A stretch of DNA of 64,000 nucleotides from Leptospira kanakyensis (GTDB taxonomy: Bacteria; Spirochaetota; Leptospiria; Leptospirales; Leptospiraceae): the NCBI RefSeq assembly GCF_004769235.1, contig NZ_RQFG01000005.1, positions 1,054,001-1,118,000 on the forward strand, written 5' to 3'. Every line of letters starts with the position of its first letter. The first letter of the stretch is position 1. Positions 17,697-25,945 of the stretch are shown piece after piece. The notes below the pieces were generated by a model, which was not told the DNA's origin, made no database searches, and worked only from the letters and a program-made list of their open reading frames with translations. The translations under genes were made by a program, and so were the position numbers.

Positions 17697-18533
17697 CTAC
17701 TCCGGTAACTCCAATACCTTATCTTCTTCTTCCATTGGTTGTTTTGGAATTTCCATTTTTTCGATTCGGATTTCGTGAACAAAATCAGAATCTTCAAATT
17801 TGTCTAAAATACTAATTCGTCTGGGGTATTGTTTGTTGTTCCACGGTTCATAGTATCCGTATTTGATCACACCTTTGTAAAAACTAAACAGTTCGCGGTA
17901 AGTAAATTCCATCCATTCTAAGGCACCACTTGTTTTTTCAAAGTAACCAACGTATTGGTCTGTGTCGGGAGTGGCACCGGCTTGGACGGATGTAAAATAT
18001 ACCACTTCATAGTCTTGGCCTAATTTTTGAACAGCGCCTGCATATTGAATGATTGGATATTCAGTGAGTCTCCAAGGGAGTGTTAGATACAAACGAAGGG
18101 ATTCTAAATAGACACGAACTTCATCGTCGCCCGTAAAAACTTTTCCCGTATCCGCAGCAATTTGGTAGGGATCTTTTTTCACAAGCCCAAGGATGAGACC
18201 TTTTTTTTCTCCACCAAGGAATTCCACTTCCATGGCATCTTTTTCAAAATCCAAATACACACGAAGCCTTTGTTCTGATTCTTTGATCGGTGTAAAAAAT
18301 CGAACAAACTTGGAATGCCAAACATCTTTCAAAACAAATTGAATTTGTTTGTACTGTTTCCAATCACCAGGAGTGAGTTCTTTCACTGGTGGGTTTGTAA
18401 TGGTGGATAATCCTTTTTTCTTTAGATCAGGATTTAAACCTTCTTTTTGTAAGGTGGGAGGACGTAAGTCGGCTAAAGAACAAGAGATAAAAAATAATGA
18501 AACTAAAATGAATGATAAGTAGGAACGAAACAT
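17697..18533 (-). CDS. Hypothetical lipoprotein
   Basis: From the ATG at 18533 (GGAA five bases upstream) the protein starts MFRSYLSFILVSLFFISC, a spirochaetal lipoprotein leader with Cys at about residue 18. An ATG 12 codons upstream is less likely because it would push the leader inside. The mature part (about 260 residues) is rich in aromatics and charged residues, for example DYEVVYFTSVQAG and YGYYEPWNNKQYPRRI. I do not recognise the family. It is probably displayed on the inner leaflet of the outer membrane or on the cell surface. Confidence 0.8.
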   Translation of the reverse strand: MFRSYLSFILVSLFFISCSLADLRPPTLQKEGLNPDLKKKGLSTITNPPVKELTPGDWKQYKQIQFVLKDVWHSKFVRFFTPIKESEQRLRVYLDFEKDAMEVEFLGGEKKGLILGLVKKDPYQIAADTGKVFTGDDEVRVYLESLRLYLTLPWRLTEYPIIQYAGAVQKLGQDYEVVYFTSVQAGATPDTDQYVGYFEKTSGALEWMEFTYRELFSFYKGVIKYGYYEPWNNKQYPRRISILDKFEDSDFVHEIRIEKMEIPKQPMEEEDKVLELPE

Positions 18534-18672
18534 TGATTCCAGGATGAAGTGAAAAGAATCATCTGTCAATAGGGAAAGTAAATCAGATGGAATGGAAGTG
18601 AGTTAAGATTTAGAAGTTTGGTTGTTTTAAATGAGAATTTTAAAAAAAGAATACAGATAAAGAAAAGAGAAA

Positions 18673-18690
18673 AGGTCGGGATTCCGACCT
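18673..18690 (-). terminator. Intrinsic terminator of the phasin-like gene
   Basis: On the reverse strand AGGTCGG and CCGACCT form a 7-bp stem with loop AATC, followed by TTTCTC and TTTT. It lies 18 bp after the phasin-like stop. Confidence 0.75.
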
Positions 18691-18708
18691 CCTCTTCTTT
18701 AAAGAAAC

Positions 18709-19080
18709 TTATGCTTTTGCAGCACCTGTTTTTTTGATAGATTCCGCAACTTCATTGATTTTTGCTTTTACGGATTCGATTTTTCCTTCAGGCATTTTTG
18801 CTTTGATTTCTTCAGCAATTTTGTTGTAGTTGTCTACGATTTTAGAACGAGTTTCGTCGTAGTTTTTTCCAGCAACACTAGAGAATTCTTTAATGTCTGT
18901 TAGGATTTTGTCAACGGATTGGCGAATCTTTACAGAATCTTCCGTGTTGTCCAAAGCACCTTTGGATACTAATTCATTGTAAGTTGTTTCCAACTGAGTT
19001 TTTGCTTTTTCAAGACCTTCTTTTCCTGATTGGAAAAGTCCGATACCTGCGTTAAGAATGTCCATGATTTGTTTTTCCAT
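18709..19080 (-). CDS. Phasin-like helical protein
   Basis: This is a 123-residue, almost entirely amphipathic-helical protein ([20 protein letters not shown] ... [17 protein letters not shown]), Lys/Glu-rich and Cys-free. It resembles phasin or PhaP-like surface proteins of carbon-storage granules, known in annotations as the phasin-related domain. AGGAG eight bases upstream supports the start. No PHA synthase is in the window, so a storage-granule role is inference. The promoter region carries a striking palindrome pair, and an intrinsic terminator follows, so it is a monocistronic regulated gene. Confidence 0.72.
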   Translation of the reverse strand: MEKQIMDILNAGIGLFQSGKEGLEKAKTQLETTYNELVSKGALDNTEDSVKIRQSVDKILTDIKEFSSVAGKNYDETRSKIVDNYNKIAEEIKAKMPEGKIESVKAKINEVAESIKKTGAAKA

Positions 19081-19105
19081 AATTTAGCTCCTGGTTTTCA
19101 CCTAA

Positions 19106-19142
19106 TTGTGCAACGCACAACACAGTTATGTGCGTTGCACAA
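19106..19142 (-). promoter_or_regulatory. Perfect 14-bp inverted repeat upstream of the phasin-like gene
   Basis: TTGTGCAACGCACA (19106-19119) and TGTGCGTTGCACAA (19129-19142) are perfect inverted repeats with a 9-base spacer, 26-62 bp upstream of the ATG. Each arm is itself dyadic (TGTGC-N3-GCACA), so two tandem dimer sites can be read. This fits an operator for a repressor such as a PhaR-like protein, though the regulator is unidentified. Confidence 0.65.
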
Positions 19143-19323
19143 AATCCTTCAAGAACTTTTTTATCCTAATTTGTAAATTTTTGGATTTTTTTTTCGTAAC
19201 CCCCATTGACGATTCAACACTAGAGAATTGCCCCTAAAGGGAAAATGCCGCTATCCGCATCTTTTAAGATTCGAATCCTCTGGATTTTGGTGGGTAGATG
19301 GTTACTTTAATTTAACTTTCGAA

Positions 19324-20223
19324 ATGAAAACTCTAAATTCACCACCTAAGAAACAAACCGAAATCAAAAACATTCCCATGGTTCATTTAACTGATGTTCA
19401 TGGTGAAAATCAAAATTCCAGTTTTTATGTCGGTCGTTTGGAAGAATTGCCCAATGGATTCCAAACCTTTGATAGTTCTCATAGACATTCTTATTATGCA
19501 TTATTCTATTTTATGGAAGGAGAAGGAACTCATTCCATCGACTTCCATTCCCATACGATTACAGAAAACAGTCTTTTTTTCTTAAGACCAGGCCAAGTGC
19601 ATTCTTGGACTTTTTCCAAACCAGTAAAAGGTTTTGCTTTAAAAATTTATCCGGACTACCTCTCCGAACATGGGGGCCAAGTCACCAGTTTTCAAAATTA
19701 TCCTTTTTTCCAATTGGGAAATGAAAATTCTAAACTAACAGTCGAAGGTACAGAACAATTCAAAAACGATTTTGAAAGATTACTCGGTGAAAAAAATTCA
19801 AAATCCAATTCTTCTATGACTTATCTTTTGATTCAGTTGGTTTTACAACAATCGCTGAAAGAATTTAATACATCCTTTGCAGACAAAATCTCAATCGATT
19901 CTAAGTTATGGGATTTTTTTCGGTTATTGGAAAATCATTTTAAAGACCAAAAAACAACTTCTTATTATGCAAAACAAATTGGAACTTCCTCAGGAAATTT
20001 AAACCAACTCTGCCAAAAACTATATGGGAAATCGGCAAAGGCAATCATCCAAGAGAGATTGGTTTTGGAAATCAAACGACTATTACTTCATTCTGATTTG
20101 AATATCAATCAAATTGCTTTGACTTTAGGTTTTGTTGATAATTCCTATTTCAGTAAATTTTTTAAAAATCATACGGACAGCTCACCCGAAACTTTTAGAC
20201 AACTGAAACGAAAACTACCATAA
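19324..20223 (+). CDS. AraC family transcriptional regulator with cupin sensor
   Basis: Residues about 30-130 form a cupin-type AraC ligand domain (SSHRHSYYALFYFMEGEG ... FFLRPGQVHSW). Residues about 195-295 hold two helix-turn-helix motifs of AraC/XylS type (SSGNLNQLCQKLYGKSAKAI and NINQIALTLGFVDNSYFSKF, then FKNHTDSSPETFR). The ATG at 19324 is chosen; the open frame runs upstream to a TTG at 19228 but that extension looks non-coding. DoxX follows by 75 bp in the same direction and is a candidate target. Confidence 0.88.
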   Translation: MKTLNSPPKKQTEIKNIPMVHLTDVHGENQNSSFYVGRLEELPNGFQTFDSSHRHSYYALFYFMEGEGTHSIDFHSHTITENSLFFLRPGQVHSWTFSKPVKGFALKIYPDYLSEHGGQVTSFQNYPFFQLGNENSKLTVEGTEQFKNDFERLLGEKNSKSNSSMTYLLIQLVLQQSLKEFNTSFADKISIDSKLWDFFRLLENHFKDQKTTSYYAKQIGTSSGNLNQLCQKLYGKSAKAIIQERLVLEIKRLLLHSDLNINQIALTLGFVDNSYFSKFFKNHTDSSPETFRQLKRKLP

Positions 20224-20298
20224 AAATCCAATTCTCTCCATTTACCAACCTATCGTTTTTCCGTAAGATACAACCAACACTTACAAAAGGAAATCAAA

Positions 20299-20748
20299 AT
20301 GTTAGAAAAGTTATTCTATACAGAATCAAGTTGGTTTTTTACCTTACTGCGATTGGTTTTAGGTTTAGTCATCCTACCACATGGATTACAGAAGTTATGT
20401 GGATGGTTCGGAGGTTATGGATTTTCCGCTACTTTGGAATTTTTTAAATCGGAAGGGATACCTTATGCCATTGGATTTTTAGTCATTGTGGCAGAATCTT
20501 TTGGGGCCCTGGGCCTTATCTTTGGATTTTTCACAAGATTGTCCTCGTTTGGGATTGCGATTACCATGATTGGAGCCGCCATTTATGTGAGAAAAAACGG
20601 CTTTTTTATGAATTGGTTCAACCAACAAGCGGGCGAAGGATTTGAATACCATATCTTAGCCATTGGAATGGCAGTGATTTTGATGATTGCCGGTGGTGGC
20701 CAACTAGCGGTTGATAGCTGGGTTGCAAATAGAATTCAATCTAACTGA
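20299..20748 (+). CDS. DoxX family membrane protein
   Basis: This is a 149-residue protein with four transmembrane helices. The first contains LLRLVLGLVILPHGLQKLCGWFGGYG, a clear DoxX signature, followed by FGALGLIFGFFTRLSSFGIA. DoxX-like proteins are poorly defined inner-membrane proteins linked to redox stress or thiosulfate oxidation in some bacteria. A ribosome site AAAGGAAATC precedes the ATG. The upstream AraC gene suggests inducible expression. Confidence 0.88.
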   Translation: MLEKLFYTESSWFFTLLRLVLGLVILPHGLQKLCGWFGGYGFSATLEFFKSEGIPYAIGFLVIVAESFGALGLIFGFFTRLSSFGIAITMIGAAIYVRKNGFFMNWFNQQAGEGFEYHILAIGMAVILMIAGGGQLAVDSWVANRIQSN

Positions 20749-20877
20749 ATGAAATCATTTGAAAGTTAAAACGAAAGTGAATTTAGCGAAATCAAATTAA
20801 AACCAAAACTAAAAAGATTTTAATCTAAATACAACAGTCCCTCATACAAATGAACGGCTTGTTGGATTTAGATTGGT

Positions 20878-22170
20878 TTAGATTTCTAAAGCGCTGATTG
20901 GTTCAAGTTGTTGGGCCATGATGGATTCCAAAAACTTTACATAAGCCTCGCGACCAGGATACTCTACTTGGTTGACTCCGGTTTTGACAGCAGCTTCTGC
21001 CACTGCCGGAGCCACATGATAAAGAACTCTTGAGTCCAAAGGTTTTGGAATGATATAGTCAGCACCAAATCGAATTTCTTTTTCGTTGTAAGCTTCAGAA
21101 ACTTCGATAGGAACAGGAAGTTTTGTGAGTTCGCTTAACGCATAAGCCGCAGCTAACTTCATTTCCATATTCACAACTTTTGCACGAACATCGAGTGCAC
21201 CGCGAAAGATAAATGGAAATCCCAGTACATTGTTTACTTGGTTAGGATAATCACTGCGACCGGTTGCCATGATGAGGTCTGGTCTTGCATGTTTGGCATC
21301 GGGATAAGGAATTTCTGGATCGGGATTGGCAAGAGCAAACATAATTGGTTTGTCAGCCATCGTTTTTACCATAGCTTCTGTTACCACATTGGCAACAGAC
21401 ACTCCAATGAACACATCGGTTCCTGGAAAAATATCTTCTAGAGTTTCTGCATCGGTGTTACGAACAAAAGGTAACTTGGTTTCATGTAAGTTTGTTCGTT
21501 TGTGATTGATGACACCACGTGAATCCAACATATAAATGGATTCATGTTTGACGCCGATATGTGTTAACATCTCAGCAATCGAAATGGCAGCAGCTCCCGC
21601 TCCATTGATCACAACTTTTAAGTTACCAGCTTTTTTACCGGTAAGTTCTAGTGAATTGAGTAGTGCTGCAGTAGAGATGATAGCCGTTCCATGTTGGTCA
21701 TCATGAAACACAGGAATTTTCATACTTTCATCTAAAGTTTTTTCGATATGAAAACATTCCGGGGCACGGATGTCTTCCAAATTGATACCACCAAACGTCG
21801 GTTCGAGGGCTTTTACAATTGTAATGAATTTTTCAGGATCTGTTTCATTGATTTCAATATCAAACACATCAATGCCGGCAAATTTTTTGAATAAAACTGC
21901 CTTTCCTTCCATGACTGGTTTTCCAGCGGAGGCTCCAATATTACCAAGACCTAAAATAGCAGTTCCGTTGGTAATGATCCCAACTAAATTTCCTCGGTTT
22001 GTGTATTCATAAACGAGTTCTGGTTTTTTTTCAATTTCGAGGCAAGGGTAAGCGACACCCGGTGAGTATGCCAAGGACAGGTCATAACTGTTCTCCGTTG
22101 GTTTTGTCGGAACTACTTTGGTTTTTCCTTTCGGAAACCGAGCGTGATACTCAAGTGCGCTTTCTTTCAT
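20878..22170 (-). CDS. NAD(P)-dependent malic enzyme
   Basis: This is a 430-residue short-form malic enzyme catalysing oxidative decarboxylation of malate to pyruvate. Family landmarks are [13 protein letters not shown] near the N-terminus, the active-site [16 protein letters not shown], the nucleotide loop [17 protein letters not shown], and [14 protein letters not shown]. The Tyr and Lys expected in the catalytic domain are in place. It has no phosphotransacetylase extension, unlike the longer MaeB type. It is cytoplasmic and feeds pyruvate/NAD(P)H metabolism, and it is divergent from the aquaglyceroporin gene. Confidence 0.94.
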   Translation of the reverse strand: MKESALEYHARFPKGKTKVVPTKPTENSYDLSLAYSPGVAYPCLEIEKKPELVYEYTNRGNLVGIITNGTAILGLGNIGASAGKPVMEGKAVLFKKFAGIDVFDIEINETDPEKFITIVKALEPTFGGINLEDIRAPECFHIEKTLDESMKIPVFHDDQHGTAIISTAALLNSLELTGKKAGNLKVVINGAGAAAISIAEMLTHIGVKHESIYMLDSRGVINHKRTNLHETKLPFVRNTDAETLEDIFPGTDVFIGVSVANVVTEAMVKTMADKPIMFALANPDPEIPYPDAKHARPDLIMATGRSDYPNQVNNVLGFPFIFRGALDVRAKVVNMEMKLAAAYALSELTKLPVPIEVSEAYNEKEIRFGADYIIPKPLDSRVLYHVAPAVAEAAVKTGVNQVEYPGREAYVKFLESIMAQQLEPISALEI

Positions 22171-22305
22171 GGTCTATTTTCCCACGATTTATGATTCAAC
22201 GGAAAATCCTAGAATAAATTGGAGGGAAGCTCGTCCAAAAATGGTTGCGGCTGGTTCTATGTCCCTTTAGATAAAGTCCTTACGAAAAGCCAAAGGGGGC
22301 TTAAT

Positions 22306-23022
22306 TTGGAACTGGTTGGAGAATTTTTTGGAACTGCTGTTCTCATTCTACTGGGTGACGGTGTGGTTGCTGGTGTTTTATTAGAAAAGTCAAAGGCAAA
22401 AGACAGCGGATGGATCACCATCACCACAGCTTGGGCCCTTGCGGTCTGTTTCGGTGTTTTGGTGGCAAAGGCCTTAGGAAGCCCAGGAGCGCATCTAAAT
22501 CCTGCGGTTACCCTCTCTGTTTGCATCCAAACCGGAGATTTTTCGATCTTTCTCCCGTATAGCCTAGCCCAAATCGCAGGTGCAGTCCTCGGAGCCACTC
22601 TCGTTTATTTGCACTACCTTCCCCATTGGAAAGAAACCAAAGATTCTGGAACCATTCTAGCTGTCTTCTCTACATCCCCTGCCATCCATCATACTCTCTC
22701 CAATGTGATCAGTGAAGGACTCGGAACTTTTATCCTCATCATAGGAATTCATGCCATCTTTTCTCCGTTCAACGGTGGTGCTACCGGTGTTGTAGGAACT
22801 GGATTTGTTGGACTCCTCGTTTGGGCCATTGGTTTTTCGCTAGGTGGGACTACTGGTTATGCGATTAACCCCGCTCGTGACTTAGGACCAAGGATTGCCC
22901 ATTGGTTATTACCGATTCCGAACAAAGGAAATTCCAATTGGAAATATGCATGGCTCCCCGTGGTGATTCCGTTAGTGGGTGCAGCGATAGCGGCAGCGGT
23001 GATTCGGTGGGGGATAGGATAA
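22306..23022 (+). CDS. MIP family aquaglyceroporin (GlpF-like)
   Basis: This is a six-helix channel protein with both NPA half-helices: GAHLNPAVTLSV and YAINPARDLGPRI. The D after the second NPAR is the glycerol-facilitator marker. The start is placed at TTG 22306 because AAGGGGG lies six bases upstream and the first helix ELVGEFFGTAVLILLGDG follows at once. The open frame extends to a TTG at 22219, but that part is not family-like. It passes glycerol or small polyols across the inner membrane. No glycerol kinase gene is adjacent. Confidence 0.88.
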   Translation: MELVGEFFGTAVLILLGDGVVAGVLLEKSKAKDSGWITITTAWALAVCFGVLVAKALGSPGAHLNPAVTLSVCIQTGDFSIFLPYSLAQIAGAVLGATLVYLHYLPHWKETKDSGTILAVFSTSPAIHHTLSNVISEGLGTFILIIGIHAIFSPFNGGATGVVGTGFVGLLVWAIGFSLGGTTGYAINPARDLGPRIAHWLLPIPNKGNSNWKYAWLPVVIPLVGAAIAAAVIRWGIG

Positions 23023-23045
23023 AAAACATCCTATATTAAGATCAA

Positions 23046-24737
23046 ATGAAAATTCGAAAAATCAAATTTGAAAATAATCATATTTTAGGTTCTATTTTAT
23101 TCGACTTTACTGACAATCAGGATAAAACAGTAGATACTATAATTATTGCCGGCGAAAATGGAGTCGGCAAATCATACTTACTGAATTCAATTTTTAAATT
23201 TTCAAGTCTACAGCCTGAACAAATTACAAGAAATGAAAAAAGAAACTTTGAAATTGAATTATCAGACAATGAAATAGATATTTTAAAAAAAAACGAAAAT
23301 TATAAACATTTATTTATTAATTCATTAAAAGATAATATTTTATCAATAAACATTGATTATTCGATAACTGGCAACTGGAATCAAATTTCCATAACTGGTA
23401 AAACGATCGATAATTCCTTAATAAAGCCAGACTCATGGTTATTTAATGACCGAGATATTAAAAAAATCCTAAAAATGATTTTTTCTAACGCTGAAATCAA
23501 CTTTTCTCCGAAAGCAATACAAACTGTTACTTCAAAGAATATTGATAGTAATGATTTCAATAGTGAAAAATCAACGCTAAACCTCGCAACTGATATAACA
23601 CAGTTACTAATTGATGTTCAGAGTCTAGACGCATTAGAGTTTACAGAATGGGCAAGGAAAAATAATGGAATGCCGATTGATTTAGGCAAGATAGACATTC
23701 GAATTAAAAGATTTACTTCCGCTTTTGAATTTATGTTTCCTAATAAAAAATTCAAAGGAATAAAAAACGAAAATAATTATAAAAAGGTCATATTTGAAGA
23801 AGCCGGGAAAGAAATGGATATTGATAATCTCAGTTCTGGAGAAAAACAAATAGTATTTCGAGGGAGTTTTTTACTCAAAGATAAAAAAAGTTCAAAAGGT
23901 GCTATCATCTTGATAGACGAGCCAGAATTAAGCCTACACCCAAATTGGCAGTTAAAAATTCTCAGTTTTTTTAAGAGGCTATTTACAAATGATACTGGAG
24001 AACAAACTTCACAGTTATTTATAGCTACTCATTCGCCATTTATAATTCATAATTCGAATAGAAATGCTGACAAAGTGATCATTCTACAAAAGAATAACTA
24101 CTCTGAAACAATTATTTCACCTGAACCAAAATTCTACTCATGGTCTCCCGAGAAGATAATTCAAAGAGCTTTTAACATTTCTCCAATACTAAATAAAGAC
24201 AAAACTTTAATTTTTGTCGAAGGAGAAACAGACGAAAAGTATTTCCAAAAGTGTATTGAAATTTTCAATCATCAAGAAAAGAATATTGAGTTTAAATGGA
24301 TAGGACGTATTAACGAAAAAGGCAACGCAGAAAATACTGGAGATAGTGCATTAAATCAAGCACGAACATTCTTTTTAGCAAATATGAATCTAATTCCAAC
24401 TAAGATCATACTTCTTTATGATAGTGATACCAATAAACAAGAGGAAACATTTGGCAATCTGTCAATTTGCAAGATGGTTATTAATTCACAAAACAACCAT
24501 TTTAAAATCGGCGTAGAGAATTTACTTACCCTTTCGACAGACTTTAATTATAATTTGTTTTACAAACAAAAAACGAAAAAAGACAACTATGGCGCTGAAA
24601 GTATTTTTAAAGAACTTGATAAACAAAAGCTCTGTTTATCAATATGCGAACAAACAACAGTAGAACTTCAAAAAATTATTCTGACAAAAGTTAATAGTGA
24701 AATTGAACGCTTACATTCAGAAATGCAAAATAAGTAA
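23046..24737 (+). CDS. OLD-family ATPase/TOPRIM nuclease, defence-type
   Basis: The 563-residue protein has an N-terminal ABC/SMC-like ATPase with Walker A GENGVGKS (residues 36-43), signature LSSGEKQ (about 262), Walker B AIILIDEPELSLHP (about 292) and IATHSPF. A TOPRIM nuclease follows, with LIFVEGETDEKYF (about 394) and LLYDSDT (about 459). This is the order of OLD nucleases, which also supply GajA of Gabija and the ATPase of PARIS-like systems. No GajB-type helicase is adjacent. The gene is markedly AT-rich compared with the upstream aquaporin, suggesting transfer. Role inferred: anti-phage nuclease, alone or with the next three genes. Confidence 0.85.
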   Translation: MKIRKIKFENNHILGSILFDFTDNQDKTVDTIIIAGENGVGKSYLLNSIFKFSSLQPEQITRNEKRNFEIELSDNEIDILKKNENYKHLFINSLKDNILSINIDYSITGNWNQISITGKTIDNSLIKPDSWLFNDRDIKKILKMIFSNAEINFSPKAIQTVTSKNIDSNDFNSEKSTLNLATDITQLLIDVQSLDALEFTEWARKNNGMPIDLGKIDIRIKRFTSAFEFMFPNKKFKGIKNENNYKKVIFEEAGKEMDIDNLSSGEKQIVFRGSFLLKDKKSSKGAIILIDEPELSLHPNWQLKILSFFKRLFTNDTGEQTSQLFIATHSPFIIHNSNRNADKVIILQKNNYSETIISPEPKFYSWSPEKIIQRAFNISPILNKDKTLIFVEGETDEKYFQKCIEIFNHQEKNIEFKWIGRINEKGNAENTGDSALNQARTFFLANMNLIPTKIILLYDSDTNKQEETFGNLSICKMVINSQNNHFKIGVENLLTLSTDFNYNLFYKQKTKKDNYGAESIFKELDKQKLCLSICEQTTVELQKIILTKVNSEIERLHSEMQNK

Positions 24738-24915
24738 ATCTCAACAGGTGCAAAGTTAGATTAAAATAATTAATTAATTTGAAGTGATCATGCTTAAATT
24801 GATCCATGAAATAATTACATTATAAAATATCATAAAACAAATTTGTCGAACATTACCTAAATTATGATGTAGAAATGAAATTCCAATTATTGCACGATAA
24901 TTAAAGGAGCATTAT

Positions 24916-25722
24916 ATGGGACAAGGCCCAAGAGATTATTCTGATAAAACTTTGAAAAGACTATTTGCATTATCTGGAAATGAATGTGCATTTCCAGGAT
25001 GTTCAAAACGTATGGTTAATGAAAAAAATGCTAAAGAATCAAATATTTGTCATATTGAGGCCGCCAATAAAGGAGGTCAGAGATACAATACATATATGAC
25101 CGATGAAAATAGAGCAGATTATGAAAATTTAATTCTTCTTTGTGTCCAACATCATGAAGAAACTAATGATATCGATATTTACACGGTTGAAAAATTAAAA
25201 GAAATGAAGAGGAACCACGAAAGTAATTTTTTGAATCAGCGATTAAAGGCAAATCCATCTATGCTAAATAATACGATCAGTGCATTTTCAAAAGTAAATA
25301 TTGATAAATATCCAGAAACTCAGGTATTGAACATTATGGATCCTGGAGAAAAAATCCGTTTCAATGAGCTAAAAAAGAACTCTTCGATTATTCATGAATA
25401 CAAAGTTTTTCAGGGCAAATTAAATACTTTATATGAAGAATTGGAAAAAGAAGGTTCAATAAGAAAACAACGATTACTGGAAAGGGTAAAATTCGTCTAT
25501 GAAAAGATTAAAGGAGATTTTATTCTTGATTCTAAAGACCCAATAAAGATTATAAAAGCTAATTCAGATAAAATTTTTGATCAAGTTTACGATGAACTTT
25601 ATAAGAAAATGGAAGACTCTCAATTCTTTGAAGAAGATATTGTTCTTGGCCTTAGACTGATTTTGGTAGATGCATTCATTCGTTGCAAGATTTTAGAGGA
25701 ACCGACTCAAAATGCTAATTAA
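24916..25722 (+). CDS. HNH endonuclease component of a predicted ABC-3C system
   Basis: The first 100 residues form an HNH nuclease: zinc Cys pair C24xxxxC29, C45-H46 in NICHIEAAN, N71 in YENLILLCVQHHEETND, and C76xxH79-H80. The rest (about residues 110-268) is charged, helical and unrecognised, and would be the family-specific C-terminal domain that docks to the middle component. GGAG nine bases upstream supports the ATG. The stop overlaps the next gene by 11 bp. In ABC-3C systems described from comparative genomics, this first gene carries the effector, here a DNA or RNA nuclease. Confidence 0.85.
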   Translation: MGQGPRDYSDKTLKRLFALSGNECAFPGCSKRMVNEKNAKESNICHIEAANKGGQRYNTYMTDENRADYENLILLCVQHHEETNDIDIYTVEKLKEMKRNHESNFLNQRLKANPSMLNNTISAFSKVNIDKYPETQVLNIMDPGEKIRFNELKKNSSIIHEYKVFQGKLNTLYEELEKEGSIRKQRLLERVKFVYEKIKGDFILDSKDPIKIIKANSDKIFDQVYDELYKKMEDSQFFEEDIVLGLRLILVDAFIRCKILEEPTQNAN

Positions 25723-25945
25723 TAAAGAAACAAATCCAGAGAGAGATTTGTATTTTCTTGGTGCAAAAGTAATCCAAGCCGTCTCCGGAAAGAAGGGGGA
25801 TGAATTTAGTTTTTTAGATATTTTGCAAATTGTGAATGAAGAAATAGTCATTTCTCCTAATCTGCTTGCTCTGACCTTAAACTGGCTTTATATACTAGGA
25901 ACGATTGAACTTACTGAGAATGGAAATATAAAGAAATGTTTTTAA
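25712..25945 (+). CDS. Small middle component of the predicted ABC-3C system
   Basis: This is a 77-residue helical protein (NPERDLYFLGAKVIQAVSGK ... LTLNWLYILGTIELTENG) that reads as a winged-helix-like adaptor. It overlaps the HNH gene by 11 bp and the ATPase gene by 10 bp. Size, position and the LNWLYILG..EL..NG pattern fit the middle components defined for ABC-three-component systems. The subfamily number cannot be given without a search. Confidence 0.8.
   Translation: MLINKETNPERDLYFLGAKVIQAVSGKKGDEFSFLDILQIVNEEIVISPNLLALTLNWLYILGTIELTENGNIKKCF

Noticed and set aside
17594..17815. 73-codon forward frame divergent from the antitoxin
   Set aside because: Its ATG is the symmetric arm of the operator palindrome, and the 3' half overlaps the reverse-strand lipoprotein gene.
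19228..19323. N-terminal extension of the AraC regulator from a TTG
   Set aside because: The extension has no ribosome site and an unlikely composition for the cupin domain. The ATG at 19324 is preferred.
23046..24737. Gabija system
   Set aside because: The OLD nuclease looks GajA-like, but the following genes are HNH, a small adaptor and a DUF2326 ATPase. No UvrD-type helicase is present.
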